DNA of 64,000 nucleotides, taken from Parashewanella tropica (GTDB lineage: Bacteria > Pseudomonadota > Gammaproteobacteria > Enterobacterales > Shewanellaceae). The stretch lies in assembly GCF_004358445.1 (NCBI RefSeq), contig NZ_CP037951.1, positions 3,235,001 to 3,299,000 on the forward strand, read 5' to 3'. Positions 1-9,091 of the stretch are shown in pieces. Positions within the stretch are counted from its first letter, which is position 1. Every line of letters starts with the position of its first letter. The notes beneath the pieces are model-generated. The model made no database searches. It was not told where the DNA came from and saw only the letters and a list, made by a program, of their open reading frames with translations. The translations under genes were made by a program, and so were the position numbers.

Positions 1-283
1 CGCAAAACGTCACATCCGCTTGTTGAGGCTGTCTGATCAACCATTTTCCATCGAAACTCACATCAAAGTTGAAATTGAAGTCAGTGACTTTGATCGCAAC
101 CCACTTACCTTCAAGAAATTCTAATTCTTCGTCTTCCATTTGTTCTTTCAATAAATGAGTTAACACTTCTTTGATCATCTTTTGCTTGATGCTAAATGGG
201 ATGAAGGAATGCACCTGTTTCCCAACTTGCGGAATTCGAACAAGAAGTTGTTGTGCGACGGAAGATGGTAACTTTGAAAGCAT
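1..283 (-). CDS. ubiT: SCP2-domain ubiquinone accessory protein UbiT (partial, 3' end outside window)
   Basis: The reading frame starts at an ATG at 283 and runs leftwards off the window, giving about 94 N-terminal residues. The protein begins MLSKLPSSVAQQLLVRIPQ and continues into a segment with alternating acidic and aromatic residues (EFLEGKWVAIKV, then NFNFDVSFDGKW) typical of SCP2 sterol-carrier-like domains. In Escherichia coli UbiT (YhbT) binds ubiquinone intermediates in the O2-independent pathway with UbiU and UbiV. The head-to-head position with ubiU-ubiV strongly supports this assignment. The ribosome binding site is weak (AGGT about 7 nt before ATG). Confidence 0.85.
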   Translation of the reverse strand, partial: MLSKLPSSVAQQLLVRIPQVGKQVHSFIPFSIKQKMIKEVLTHLLKEQMEDEELEFLEGKWVAIKVTDFNFNFDVSFDGKWLIRQPQQADVTFC

Positions 284-296
284 ACTTTACCTGTAA

Positions 297-314
297 TTCA
301 ATAGCTGTATTGAA
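297..314. promoter_or_regulatory. Palindrome in the ubiT/ubiU divergent promoter region
   Basis: A perfect 7-bp inverted repeat, TTCAATA-N4-TATTGAA, lies 14 bp before the ubiT start and about 107 bp before ubiU. It could be an operator of the divergent promoter or a hairpin in the ubiT leader. It is not a match to the Fnr consensus TTGAT-N4-ATCAA, although Fnr control of these genes is known in E. coli. Function is inferred from position only. Confidence 0.35.
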
Positions 315-420
315 AGCAAGTTTAGCTTGGTTTTATCCCTAGAAACCTGTCCTATATCAAGTCTTACAGGATCAATTCCCTTTAAACTGCTGGGATTTTA
401 AAATACTTGAGAGATTTACT

Positions 421-1422
421 ATGGAATTGCTTTGTCCAGCAGGTAACTTGGCTGCGCTCAAAACAGCATTTAATGCTGGCGCCGATGCTGTCTACCTTGG
501 ATTGAAAGATGATACCAATGCCCGCTCTTTTGCTGGGCTTAATTTCAGCCCCAAAAAATTACAGCAAGCGATATCAATCGCTAAACAAATGGGTAAGCAG
601 ATCTTCCTTACTATCAATACCTTTCCAAAGCCCACTGAAGAGCACCGCTGGTATCAGGCTGTTGATATGGCGGCAGACTTAGGTGCTGATGCGCTAATCG
701 TTGCCGATCTATCCCTGTTAGATTACGCCCATAGCAAGCACCCACAACTACCACTTCACCTTTCTGTTCAAGCCAGTGCCACTAATCTAGGAGCACTGAC
801 GTTATATAAAGAAGAATTTAATATTGAACGCGCCGTACTTCCTCGAGTACTTTCTATGAAGCAAGTACGTGATCTTGCCAAAATCAGTCCTGTTGATTTA
901 GAAGTCTTTGCCTTTGGTAGTTTATGTATTATGGCTGAAGGGCGTTGCCATTTATCTTCTTATGTCACGGGACAATCACCTAATACGGGTGGCAGTTGTT
1001 CGCCTGCTCAACATGTCCGATGGGAAGAAAAAGGCGATAAACAATCGACCTTACTAAACAACGTTTTGATCGATAGCTCTTCTAAAGATGAACAAATGGG
1101 TTACCCCGTCGTTTGTAAAGGACGCTATCAAACTGAAGAAGAAAAAGATCCAGAGTTTATGCTGGAATCTCCCACCAGCTTAAACACATTAAGTTTATTA
1201 CCCGATTTAGGAAAAGCAGGCATTGCGTCATTGAAAATTGAAGGGCGTCAGCGTAGTCCCGCATATGTAGAGCAAGTCACCCGTGTTTGGCGTAATGCAA
1301 TTGATACTTATATGGCATCACCAGAATCATACCAATGCCGTAATGAGTGGAATGCTGCTTTATCCAAAGTATCTGAAGGGCAAACCACCACATTAGGTGC
1401 TTATGAGCGCAGTTGGCAATAA
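421..1422 (+). CDS. ubiU: O2-independent ubiquinone hydroxylation protein UbiU (U32 peptidase family)
   Basis: This 333-aa protein is a U32-family member that with UbiV forms a [4Fe-4S] heterodimer needed for the anaerobic hydroxylation steps of ubiquinone synthesis in the cytoplasm. It starts MELLCPAGN, the usual U32 beginning. Four cysteines, C169, C176, C193 and C232, lie at the positions known to hold the cluster in E. coli UbiU (YhbU), and the length is nearly identical. It is divergent from ubiT and precedes ubiV, but the two genes are separated by a 226-bp gap filled by a structured repeat. Confidence 0.95.
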   Translation: MELLCPAGNLAALKTAFNAGADAVYLGLKDDTNARSFAGLNFSPKKLQQAISIAKQMGKQIFLTINTFPKPTEEHRWYQAVDMAADLGADALIVADLSLLDYAHSKHPQLPLHLSVQASATNLGALTLYKEEFNIERAVLPRVLSMKQVRDLAKISPVDLEVFAFGSLCIMAEGRCHLSSYVTGQSPNTGGSCSPAQHVRWEEKGDKQSTLLNNVLIDSSSKDEQMGYPVVCKGRYQTEEEKDPEFMLESPTSLNTLSLLPDLGKAGIASLKIEGRQRSPAYVEQVTRVWRNAIDTYMASPESYQCRNEWNAALSKVSEGQTTTLGAYERSWQ

Positions 1423-1425
1423 TGG

Positions 1426-1633
1426 AACCTAGAAAAGCAGTTAGACGATTAAAGTAGTTTAAAAATATTTTACCTAAAAGAACTGAAATTCTAAGCATTC
1501 TTATACTTGTTAAAATTGTCGCTAGCGGCGTTACGAATCTTACAGGTAAGAACCATTACCTGTTGCAATTCAAGCCTTGCGAGCAACAATTTTTCCTACG
1601 CCTAAGAAAGCTTCTAACTACTTCTTCTAGGTT
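1426..1633 (+). repeat. Structured intercistronic repeat, copy 1 (between ubiU and ubiV)
   Basis: This ~208-bp element begins 4 bp after the ubiU stop and ends 15 nt before the ubiV ATG. Its ends are inverted repeats: the left reads AACCTAGAAAAGCAGTTAGA and the right, reversed, AACCTAGAAGAAGTAGTTAG. It contains a perfect hairpin, ACAGGTAA (1542-1549) with TTACCTGT (1556-1563). A second copy lies between dnaK and dnaJ at 28626-28810, similar over nearly its whole length. MITE-like by structure; no transposase is linked, and I do not recognise a named family. Confidence 0.75.
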
Positions 1634-1648
1634 TCGGAGAAAAAGCAA

Positions 1649-2503
1649 ATGAAAATCAGTTTAGGCCCTCTTCTATACTTTTGGCCAAAAGAAAAGGTAT
1701 TTGAGTTTTACCAAAAAGTGGCAGAAAGCTCGATACCGGTCGTTTATTTGGGTGAAGCGGTTTGTACTCGTCGCCGACAGTTGAAGTTTAAAGATTATTT
1801 AGAGCTTGCCACCATGCTTAAACAAGCTGGTAAAGAAGTCATTATTTCTACTTTAGCTCTATTGGAAACGCCTTCAGAGTTCACTGAACTTAAACGTCAA
1901 ATCGAAAGCTGTGGTTTTGAAATCGAAGCCAATGACTTAGCTGGCGTGCATGTTGCGAAAGAAGCGAATATCCCCTTTACCTGTGGCACCAGTATTAATA
2001 ATTATAACTTAGCCAGCTTAATGAAAATGCACCAATGGGGTATGAAGCGTTTTGTTGTACCTATTGAGCTATCCAAAGATTGGCTAAATAAAGTCATTGC
2101 CAGTAATGGCGGTTCACTCCCCTTCGAAATAGAGGTGTTTGGTCACGGTCATACGCCGCTTGCTCACTCTGCACGTTGTTTCACCGCTCGTCATAAAGGC
2201 ATTGCCAAGGACAACTGCGAAACCGTTTGTATCGAATACCCAAAAGGGTTATTGACTCAGACCCAAGAAGATCAACCATTGCTGCGTTTAAACGGTATTC
2301 AAACTCAAGCAGCGGCTTGTACCGACTTAAGTGATGATATTGAAGAAATGAAAGCCATGGGTGTCACCCACTTCAGAATATCTCCATCAAGTATGCGTAG
2401 TATTGATATTGCTGAGCGTTTAATAAAAGGTGAAGCGATAGAAAAACCATTAAATCCATGTAATGGGTACTGGAAAGGCGAAGCTGGAATGGAGCTCACT
2501 TAA
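1649..2503 (+). CDS. ubiV: O2-independent ubiquinone hydroxylation protein UbiV (U32 peptidase family)
   Basis: This 284-aa U32-family protein is the partner of UbiU. The four cysteines C39, C177, C190 and C194 match the C-(long gap)-C-x12-C-x3-C layout of the E. coli UbiV iron-sulfur site. A GGAG stands 10-11 nt before the ATG. In most genomes ubiU and ubiV are close together; here a structured repeat separates them, so transcription may still be joint but translation coupling is unlikely. A strong terminator follows. Confidence 0.95.
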   Translation: MKISLGPLLYFWPKEKVFEFYQKVAESSIPVVYLGEAVCTRRRQLKFKDYLELATMLKQAGKEVIISTLALLETPSEFTELKRQIESCGFEIEANDLAGVHVAKEANIPFTCGTSINNYNLASLMKMHQWGMKRFVVPIELSKDWLNKVIASNGGSLPFEIEVFGHGHTPLAHSARCFTARHKGIAKDNCETVCIEYPKGLLTQTQEDQPLLRLNGIQTQAAACTDLSDDIEEMKAMGVTHFRISPSSMRSIDIAERLIKGEAIEKPLNPCNGYWKGEAGMELT

Positions 2504-2511
2504 AATCACAA

Positions 2512-2534
2512 AGGGTCAGAAATGTTCTGACCCT
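2512..2534. terminator. Bidirectional stem-loop between ubiV and the CAT-like gene
   Basis: A perfect 10-bp stem, AGGGTCAGAA with TTCTGACCCT and a 3-nt loop, lies between two convergent genes. Neither side has a long T-run, so it may act as a weak terminator or an mRNA 3'-end stabiliser for both. Confidence 0.65.
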
Positions 2535-2546
2535 AACCGAAACAAA

Positions 2547-3308
2547 CTAATTCAATTTGTGTTCTGGAACTGCAGTTAAGTATGAGTTCAACGTATTGAT
2601 CAATTTATCAAGTACATAAGGATCACTGTTTGCGTGATCAAAACAGATACTGAGTGGTACCGAAAGTACGTCGTTGTTATTTCTTCTTTTTCCAAAGTAG
2701 AACATAGGCCGACCCGTTTTGATTCTGTTTCTATGTACATTTAATGCAGAGAAATCTAGGTTTGGTAGATTTCCAATAAACGGGCATAAAGCCCACACAT
2801 CTTGAGGTAAAACCTCTAACTGTTGATAAGTATCATCAATTGATGCGCGATAGTAACTGGCAAACTCTTTCCAAGTCATCGAACTTGTGTCTTCCAGTAT
2901 TACGTCTTTAAACCTAAGATCACCACCAACGGCAATCGGAGTAAAAATCGGCAAATTATCGAATCTATACCATTCTCCGTTAATATTACGACTTGAGAAC
3001 GTCCACTGAGATCTTAACGCTCTAGCTAAACACCAGATCATAAAGCCTTGAAATGAAGCACCATGCTCATGCTGATAATGAAGCTCGTAGTTTTCTCGAA
3101 CTTGGGTAATATCCAAATCAATGGTCATTGAAATATATGGGTCAGTAACATGTTCATCGTTGTGAAAATATTCCATCGCCCATTTTTGATAGTAACTTAC
3201 TTCCTGTTCATTTAATTTCTGTCCATGATAATTTTTTAAAATTTGTTCTAGGGTCATTTGTAGTTTTACTGTATTAAAAAATAGATCATTTAGATAAGTG
3301 AAACGCAT
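2547..3308 (-). CDS. Chloramphenicol acetyltransferase-like acyltransferase
   Basis: This 253-aa protein resembles the CAT / 2-oxoacid dehydrogenase acyltransferase fold. Supporting segments are the N-terminal YISMTIDLDIT strand, the central GASFQGFMIWCLARALR helix and a C-terminal SICFDHANSDPYVLDKLI. The usual CAT active site HHAVCDG is replaced by D-H-A-N-S-D, keeping the HxxxD spacing. The acyl acceptor is unknown and antibiotic resistance should not be assumed. ATG at 3308 follows AGGA at a short distance; an internal ATG 17 codons in is possible but has no ribosome binding site. Confidence 0.65.
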   Translation of the reverse strand: MRFTYLNDLFFNTVKLQMTLEQILKNYHGQKLNEQEVSYYQKWAMEYFHNDEHVTDPYISMTIDLDITQVRENYELHYQHEHGASFQGFMIWCLARALRSQWTFSSRNINGEWYRFDNLPIFTPIAVGGDLRFKDVILEDTSSMTWKEFASYYRASIDDTYQQLEVLPQDVWALCPFIGNLPNLDFSALNVHRNRIKTGRPMFYFGKRRNNNDVLSVPLSICFDHANSDPYVLDKLINTLNSYLTAVPEHKLN

Positions 3309-3614
3309 TTTCCTACATGAGTTTCAAATACAGACAATACAGGCATGAAAACCATGATTGTCATAACGACAATAATCATAAGCAGGTTTTTATTTTTTGA
3401 AAGCCGACCAGAGCAAAAACTTAACTTTCTAGCTAATACAGTACGGAGTTCAATTTTTACAAGAAAGTAAAAAGCCCAATAATTACAGCAGGTTTAGCAA
3501 TGTAGATTTGTGGATAATAAAAGACGTTATAGGTAGGTTTATAGTTATTTCGAATATATTAGATTAAAAAAGCTGTAGATAAACACTTAATCGGCATAAG
3601 CATCAAAAATCAAT
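3309..3614. other. Intergenic stretch without a recognisable gene
   Basis: This AT-rich gap lies between the CAT-like gene and the pilin gene, both on the minus strand, and must hold the CAT-like promoter. I saw no convincing reading frame, hairpin terminator or repeat in it. Confidence 0.6.
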
Positions 3615-4181
3615 TTAACACCCTGAAGTAACATCTTCGAAAGCAATCAAATGAGGCTTGTTCTCAGTTAACACATCCAGTGTATATCGAGCATAACAAC
3701 TATCGTTAACAGCAAAACCTTTGGGGACAAAATACATGGTCCAATCGTCGGTATAGCCTGAAGTACCATGCAGCACACTAAAAATCACACAAAAGTCTTT
3801 ATTGGTATTACATTTAGCGGATTTACTGCCATGCTCGCGAGGTTCAACATTAATTTCCAATACTTTTTGCCATGTTGCAGACCAATGAGTCCGAGGGTGA
3901 CCATAATGAACATCTATTGCTTGTCCATTTCCAATTTGGGTCTTACCTATAAGATCAGAAAGATTACCTTGAGCAGTTGACTTCATGTAAACCATGTCAT
4001 GCACTGACTTTAAAGAGCCTTTGATGCTTTTTATCACAGAGGCTCTGGCATCATGTTGAAAGTCGATAAACTTAGGAGCAGCAATAACACTTAAAATACC
4101 AAGTAATACAATAACTGTAACCAGCTCTACCAAGGTAAAACCAGCTGACTTGTTTGATTTGTATTCTTGTTTCAATGACAT
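3615..4181 (-). CDS. Type IV pilin-like protein, MSHA-type
   Basis: This 188-aa protein has a type IV prepilin signature: a short basic leader ending in G, then FTLVELVTVIVLLGILSVIA, with Glu at position +5 of the mature form. The following APKFIDFQHDARASVIKSIKGSLKSVHDMVY is closest in my memory to MshA/MshB pilins of Vibrio and Shewanella. The mature part has two C-terminal cysteine pairs, the last ending in TSGC. No prepilin peptidase, assembly ATPase or other msh gene is nearby, so it is an orphan that would rely on machinery encoded elsewhere. Confidence 0.8.
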   Translation of the reverse strand: MSLKQEYKSNKSAGFTLVELVTVIVLLGILSVIAAPKFIDFQHDARASVIKSIKGSLKSVHDMVYMKSTAQGNLSDLIGKTQIGNGQAIDVHYGHPRTHWSATWQKVLEINVEPREHGSKSAKCNTNKDFCVIFSVLHGTSGYTDDWTMYFVPKGFAVNDSCYARYTLDVLTENKPHLIAFEDVTSGC

Positions 4182-4457
4182 ACTTTTATCAAAAGATTCT
4201 TTTTAAACTAAAAAACATCTTTAAAGACTCAATCAGATAGCCTTTAGAATTTCGTAATATTTGACCATATTTCTTACATTACTTCTACAGAATTAATAAT
4301 TATGTACGCTTTAGTTACCCTCAATACTCATATGAAATGCCGTTTGAGACTTCATTTTGACGCGCTAATCTTTGTTGTATTTAAAGCGTGTGACAAATTT
4401 CATCCTTGAATTCATAACATTCCCTGTTTTATAAAATCACCTATGTAATGCTAACTA

Positions 4458-6242
4458 TCAAAAACCTATCGCCGCAGCTCCTGGACGTCTTGTATCTGCC
4501 GAACCATAAAAGTAACCGTCTTTATACATAATGGATTGAGTACTGCCCATTGAGTTTTTAGATGTCACAACTTTATGCCCTTTCGCTTTCAATAGCTCTA
4601 TGGTGTCTTTATTCAAACCCGGCTCGATAAGGATTTGATCTGGCAGCCATTGATGGTGTACTCGTACTGCATGAGTCGCTTCTGCGATATTCATATCGTG
4701 ATCGATCACATTAAGCACCACTTGCATCACAGTGGTGATGATACGGCTGCCACCCGGACTGCCTGTTACCAAGAAGGGTTTACCGTCTTTCATCACGATA
4801 GTTGGTGTCATCGAACTCAAAGCACGTTTTTTAGGTGCGATCGCATTGGCTTCACCACCGACTAAGCCATAACCATTTGGCGAACCCGGTTTAGCAGAAA
4901 AGTCATCCATCACGTTATTCAGCAAAATACCTGTGCCTTTCGCCACAATTCCTGAGCCGTATGAATAGTTAAGGGAATAGGTGTTTGAAACCACATTGCC
5001 AAATTTATCCATTACCGAGAAATGAGTGGTATCAGGGCTTTCTGGCAGTGGTGGCGTCCCTGGATTCACATCTTTAGAAGAACGTGCTTTATCCATAGTG
5101 ATCTGAGCCATCGTTTGCTTGGCATACTTTTCACTGGTTAACCATTTGATTGGAATATTATTAAAATCAGGATCGCCCAAATGTTTACTTCTATCAGCAT
5201 AGGCTTGGCGCATGGTTTCACTCATTAGATGAATGGTTGCCGCCGTATTATGACCCATTGATTTCAAATCAAACTTCTCAAATACATTGAGCATTTGCGC
5301 AATATGAACACCACCTGAGCTTGGCGGTGGCATAATGACTAAATCGTGATTGCGATAGCTTGTTTTAATCGGTTCACGCTCGGCGACTACATAATTTGCC
5401 ATATCGCTTTGTGTCACTAAGCCATTGCCTTGTTTCATATCATCAGCAATTCGTTTAGCGATTTCCCCTTTATAGAAGGCATCAGGTCCTTTTTTGGCGA
5501 TTTGCTCAAGTGACCATGCTAGATCTTTTTGATAAAGCATATCCCCTGCTTTTAACGGTACGCCGTCTTTTCTAAAAAAGATATTCTTTGCTTCGGGATC
5601 TTTCCCTAGACGCTTAGCGGCATACACTAACGAAAAGGCTAAATCGTCCGTTACCTTGATACCATTTCGAGCTAAATCGATCGAAGGTTGCAGCACCTCT
5701 GCAAGGCTCATAGTGCCGTGTTCTTTTAAAGCTTTAGCAAATGCGGCAACTGTACCCGGTACGCCAAAACCTTTGCGGGTATATCGCACAGTATGTTTAT
5801 CGACACTGCCATCAGGTAAAATATACATATCACGGCTCGCTGCCGCGGGTGCCATTTCTTTGTAATCTAGAGCAACAAACTTATCTTTATCGGCAAGGTA
5901 TACCAGCATGAAACCACCACCAGCAATGTTTCCAGCTCTAGGTAAGGTCACGGCTAATGCAAAGCCAACGGCAACGGCGGCATCAATCGCATTTCCTCCT
6001 CGCTTGAGAATATCCACGCCGACTTGAGAAGCTAATACTTCTTGGCTTGCGACCATGCCATTTCTAGCGATGACTGGATGAACAATACTGCTGTACTCAA
6101 GTAATGGAGGAGCGCTTTGAGCTTCAGGTTTGATTAAGTGGGCAGTGTGATTATTAGGATCGGCAGATACTTGCCCCGCTGCAAATATCACAGCGGTTGC
6201 CAATAGCATTAGCGTTTTTTTAAAGCCTTTGGATACTGTCAC
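4458..6242 (-). CDS. ggt: Gamma-glutamyltransferase
   Basis: This periplasmic enzyme cleaves gamma-glutamyl bonds of glutathione and related peptides. A signal peptide (KKTLMLLATAVIFAAGQVSA) precedes the Ntn-hydrolase precursor. The self-cleavage site is visible as PDTTHFSVMD, where the second Thr would become the nucleophile of the small subunit, and the substrate loop SMTPTIV and the PGGSRI motif follow. I chose GTG at 6242 because a GGA stands 7 nt before it; a TTG four codons upstream has no ribosome binding site. Length (594 aa) fits the family. A terminator separates it from the TonB receptor upstream. Confidence 0.93.
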   Translation of the reverse strand: MTVSKGFKKTLMLLATAVIFAAGQVSADPNNHTAHLIKPEAQSAPPLLEYSSIVHPVIARNGMVASQEVLASQVGVDILKRGGNAIDAAVAVGFALAVTLPRAGNIAGGGFMLVYLADKDKFVALDYKEMAPAAASRDMYILPDGSVDKHTVRYTRKGFGVPGTVAAFAKALKEHGTMSLAEVLQPSIDLARNGIKVTDDLAFSLVYAAKRLGKDPEAKNIFFRKDGVPLKAGDMLYQKDLAWSLEQIAKKGPDAFYKGEIAKRIADDMKQGNGLVTQSDMANYVVAEREPIKTSYRNHDLVIMPPPSSGGVHIAQMLNVFEKFDLKSMGHNTAATIHLMSETMRQAYADRSKHLGDPDFNNIPIKWLTSEKYAKQTMAQITMDKARSSKDVNPGTPPLPESPDTTHFSVMDKFGNVVSNTYSLNYSYGSGIVAKGTGILLNNVMDDFSAKPGSPNGYGLVGGEANAIAPKKRALSSMTPTIVMKDGKPFLVTGSPGGSRIITTVMQVVLNVIDHDMNIAEATHAVRVHHQWLPDQILIEPGLNKDTIELLKAKGHKVVTSKNSMGSTQSIMYKDGYFYGSADTRRPGAAAIGF

Positions 6243-6286
6243 AAGATTTTCCAATTTTTAAAATTCAATGACAAAAAATAAAAAAA

Positions 6287-6315
6287 AGAAACCAGCATTG
6301 AATCCGGTTTCTTTT
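6287..6315 (-). terminator. Rho-independent terminator of the TonB receptor gene
   Basis: Read on the minus strand, AAGAAACCGG pairs with CTGGTTTCTT (one end mismatch) around an 8-nt loop and is followed by a run of T. It lies just after the receptor stop and before ggt, so ggt probably has its own promoter or depends on read-through. Confidence 0.85.
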
Positions 6316-6343
6316 CGTATTACATAGAGTCTATCGTTTTAAG

Positions 6344-8971
6344 TTAAAAACTTAAACTTGCTCTTAGATACACATACCGACCTTGGAAGCCGTATGGTGA
6401 AAAGTTAGCGTACGGCAGAATGTAATCAAATTGACTTGGTTTCTTACCTGCTTTCAAATCGCGCTCAATGCCAGAAGTTGGGTACTTATCAAATAAGTTA
6501 TTAACACCAATACTGGTCACTAGATTCTCAGTGATTTTATAGCTCGCTTCGGCATCCCAAATAAACGCTTTATCAATTGTGACATCATTTTTACTCTGAG
6601 AAGAAGGTTGAGTAACTTCACCATAGTAGTTAGTGCGTAGCATTAAGCTCAGTGCGTCTTTGTTCCAGTTCGCAGTAACATTGGCTTTTTGCTTGGGTGC
6701 CGCATTTTCTAAACGGGCACGCTCACGACGAGTAAACAATTGATCAGAAGTGAACAATGAAGATGGACCTGCGGTATTTAATACATCACTCACTTCGGTT
6801 TTATTGTAGTTAAAGCCAGTAGACAGCTTAAGATCACCCGCTAATACTTCTGTTTGATAAGCAAGGTTTACATCAATCCCTTCGGTAGTGCTATTCACAC
6901 CATTGATAAAGAATCGGATTGCGTTAATACCTTCGATCTTGTTTTCAGCAAATACTTTTTCAACGATTTTACGCTCAGCGTCATCGTTTCCTAGTGTTTC
7001 TGATAGAACAATTCTATCGTCAATTTCAATGCGGTAAGCATCAAACGTTAGGTTTAAGTTCTCAAGAAGGTCCCAAGTAAAACCTAAGCTATAGTTGGTT
7101 GCTTTTTCTGCATCAAGTTGCTTTCCACCTAATGCTCTAGCCGCTTTGCTGGTTGCCGCAACCGTACCCACCTCAAAGGCTTTACCTTCAATAATGTTGG
7201 TATTGGTTGAGGTATAAAACTGTTGCTGTAACGACGGTGCTCTAAAACCAGTACTGAATGAACCACGAATGGCCAAGTCATCGGTTAGGTTATAACGAGT
7301 GGCAATTTTACCGTTAGTGGTGCTACCAAAATCAGAGTAGTTTTCGTAACGTGCCGCTAAAACTAAGTTCCAATCATCGGTTAGATCGGCATCAACTTCG
7401 GCATAAATCGCTTTTGAATTGCGACTTTTATCAACTTCACTGTTTTTAGAGAAGAATATAGAGCCTTGCGCAAACAAACGCTTGGTTGGATAAACGGGGT
7501 TACCTTTATCATCAAAAATCGGCTTGCCATCCGCATCTAATGATGGACGGTTGGTATAAGCTTTAACATCACCAGAGCGGATCTCGTAACTGTCTCTGCG
7601 GTATTCAGCACCTACAGAAAATGCTATCGGAGAGTCTAAGAAGGCAACATCGTAAAAACGAGTAAAATCGACATTGACGACATCTTGACCAGAAATTAAC
7701 TTACCGCCATAAAAGCTAGTAGGTGTATCCAGTAAATAGGTTGCGTTCGCGGTGTTGGTATTGTTGTAAGCGACACTGTTCTTACCCGTTACCACACTGG
7801 TGTTGTAATCCCACTCACCAAGCGTTCCTTTAAAGCCCGTTAATAATGACCAGTCATCGATATCGGCATGGACTTGTGGCGTAAAACCATCTGGATAGAT
7901 CTTTTGGATCAACAAACCTTCATCAGCGGCTTCACGGAAAAATGCACCTGATACAGATTTACGATTTTGAAGTGTAAACGTCGAGTATAACTCACTACCA
8001 GAATCAAACTCATAACCAGAGCTTGCAAGTAAAGAATAAGACTTGCTTTTAGGCGCACCGAAAGAGAAACGATCACGATTTACCGTGATTTCACGCTTAT
8101 CAAATGTCCCATCTGGATTTTTGGTGTAAGTGTCACCATCATCCAAGCCACCACGCTTAGTTGCATTGGCATTGTTATATTCAGCGGTTAGATTTACATA
8201 ACCCGTTTCTAGGAAACCAAAACCCGCGTTACCAGATAGACTTACCGTCTCACCGTCTTTACGTGAGATGTCTTTACCATAAATGCCCGCCACACGGTTA
8301 CTGCCATTAGGCACAACATTACCATTAGCATCGGTTTGTACGCCTATTAGCTTAGGAACACCATCTAAAGTCGTAATATGTTGACCAGCAGTAAGATTGA
8401 AAACACCGCCTTCTGCATCTTTTTTAGTAATGATGTTTATCACACCCGCAATAGCATCTGAACCATATTGCGCCGCTGCACCATCACGTAAAATCTCAAT
8501 ACGCTCAATGGCAGCTGAAGGAATTGCATTTAGATCAACAGAAACTGAGCCTCGCCCAGCACTAGCATTTAAGTTTAATAAGGCACTGGAATGAAAACGA
8601 CGACCGTTAAGTAGAACCAGAGTTTGATCTGGAGCTAATCCACGAAGTGATGCAGGCTTAATGTGCTCTGTGCCATCAACAAGTGATGGCTGATAATAGT
8701 TAAAGCTAGGTACGGCATTTTGTAGCTGGCGGTTCATATCTGTAAAACCACCTTCTTTAAGTACGTCTGCCGACAATACGTCTACGGGAACGTTACTTTC
8801 ACTGATGGTGCGTCCAATTCGACGAGAACCCAATACCGCAATGCGCTCGACTGCTTCACCATTATTAGCTGAAACGTCTTCAGCATCTTCTGCCAAGGTT
8901 ATCGAAGACGAAAGTGATAATCCCAAAGTTGAAACTACACCAAAGGTAATTTTTGATAATGAAAACTTCAT
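6344..8971 (-). CDS. TonB-dependent outer-membrane receptor
   Basis: This 875-aa protein has a signal peptide (MKFSLSKITFGVVSTLGL, cleavage near TLAEDA), a plug domain starting around IAVLGSRR with the LRGLAPDQTLVLLNGRR and GSDAIAGVINIITKK motifs, and a long beta-barrel ending in aromatic RASLSF. The start at 8971 is supported by CAGGAG about 10 nt upstream; a longer frame to 9073 would put 34 non-secretory residues ahead of the signal peptide. The substrate is unknown: no siderophore or vitamin genes are near, and ggt downstream may be coincidental. A perfect palindrome upstream may be its operator. Confidence 0.92.
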   Translation of the reverse strand: MKFSLSKITFGVVSTLGLSLSSSITLAEDAEDVSANNGEAVERIAVLGSRRIGRTISESNVPVDVLSADVLKEGGFTDMNRQLQNAVPSFNYYQPSLVDGTEHIKPASLRGLAPDQTLVLLNGRRFHSSALLNLNASAGRGSVSVDLNAIPSAAIERIEILRDGAAAQYGSDAIAGVINIITKKDAEGGVFNLTAGQHITTLDGVPKLIGVQTDANGNVVPNGSNRVAGIYGKDISRKDGETVSLSGNAGFGFLETGYVNLTAEYNNANATKRGGLDDGDTYTKNPDGTFDKREITVNRDRFSFGAPKSKSYSLLASSGYEFDSGSELYSTFTLQNRKSVSGAFFREAADEGLLIQKIYPDGFTPQVHADIDDWSLLTGFKGTLGEWDYNTSVVTGKNSVAYNNTNTANATYLLDTPTSFYGGKLISGQDVVNVDFTRFYDVAFLDSPIAFSVGAEYRRDSYEIRSGDVKAYTNRPSLDADGKPIFDDKGNPVYPTKRLFAQGSIFFSKNSEVDKSRNSKAIYAEVDADLTDDWNLVLAARYENYSDFGSTTNGKIATRYNLTDDLAIRGSFSTGFRAPSLQQQFYTSTNTNIIEGKAFEVGTVAATSKAARALGGKQLDAEKATNYSLGFTWDLLENLNLTFDAYRIEIDDRIVLSETLGNDDAERKIVEKVFAENKIEGINAIRFFINGVNSTTEGIDVNLAYQTEVLAGDLKLSTGFNYNKTEVSDVLNTAGPSSLFTSDQLFTRRERARLENAAPKQKANVTANWNKDALSLMLRTNYYGEVTQPSSQSKNDVTIDKAFIWDAEASYKITENLVTSIGVNNLFDKYPTSGIERDLKAGKKPSQFDYILPYANFSPYGFQGRYVYLRASLSF

Positions 8972-9091
8972 TAAGCCGGCGCTCCTGTTATCGTTTTTAT
9001 TTCCCACCCCCAAACAAGAAAGTGTTAAATCAAAAGTAAATATTTGTTCTTCTGTTTGTGATCTTATCAGCACAGAATTGAAAAAATAACG

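Noticed and set aside
351..375. ATCAA half-sites that might form Fnr boxes before ubiU
   Set aside because: The matching TTGAT halves are absent at the required spacing (only one or two of five bases match).
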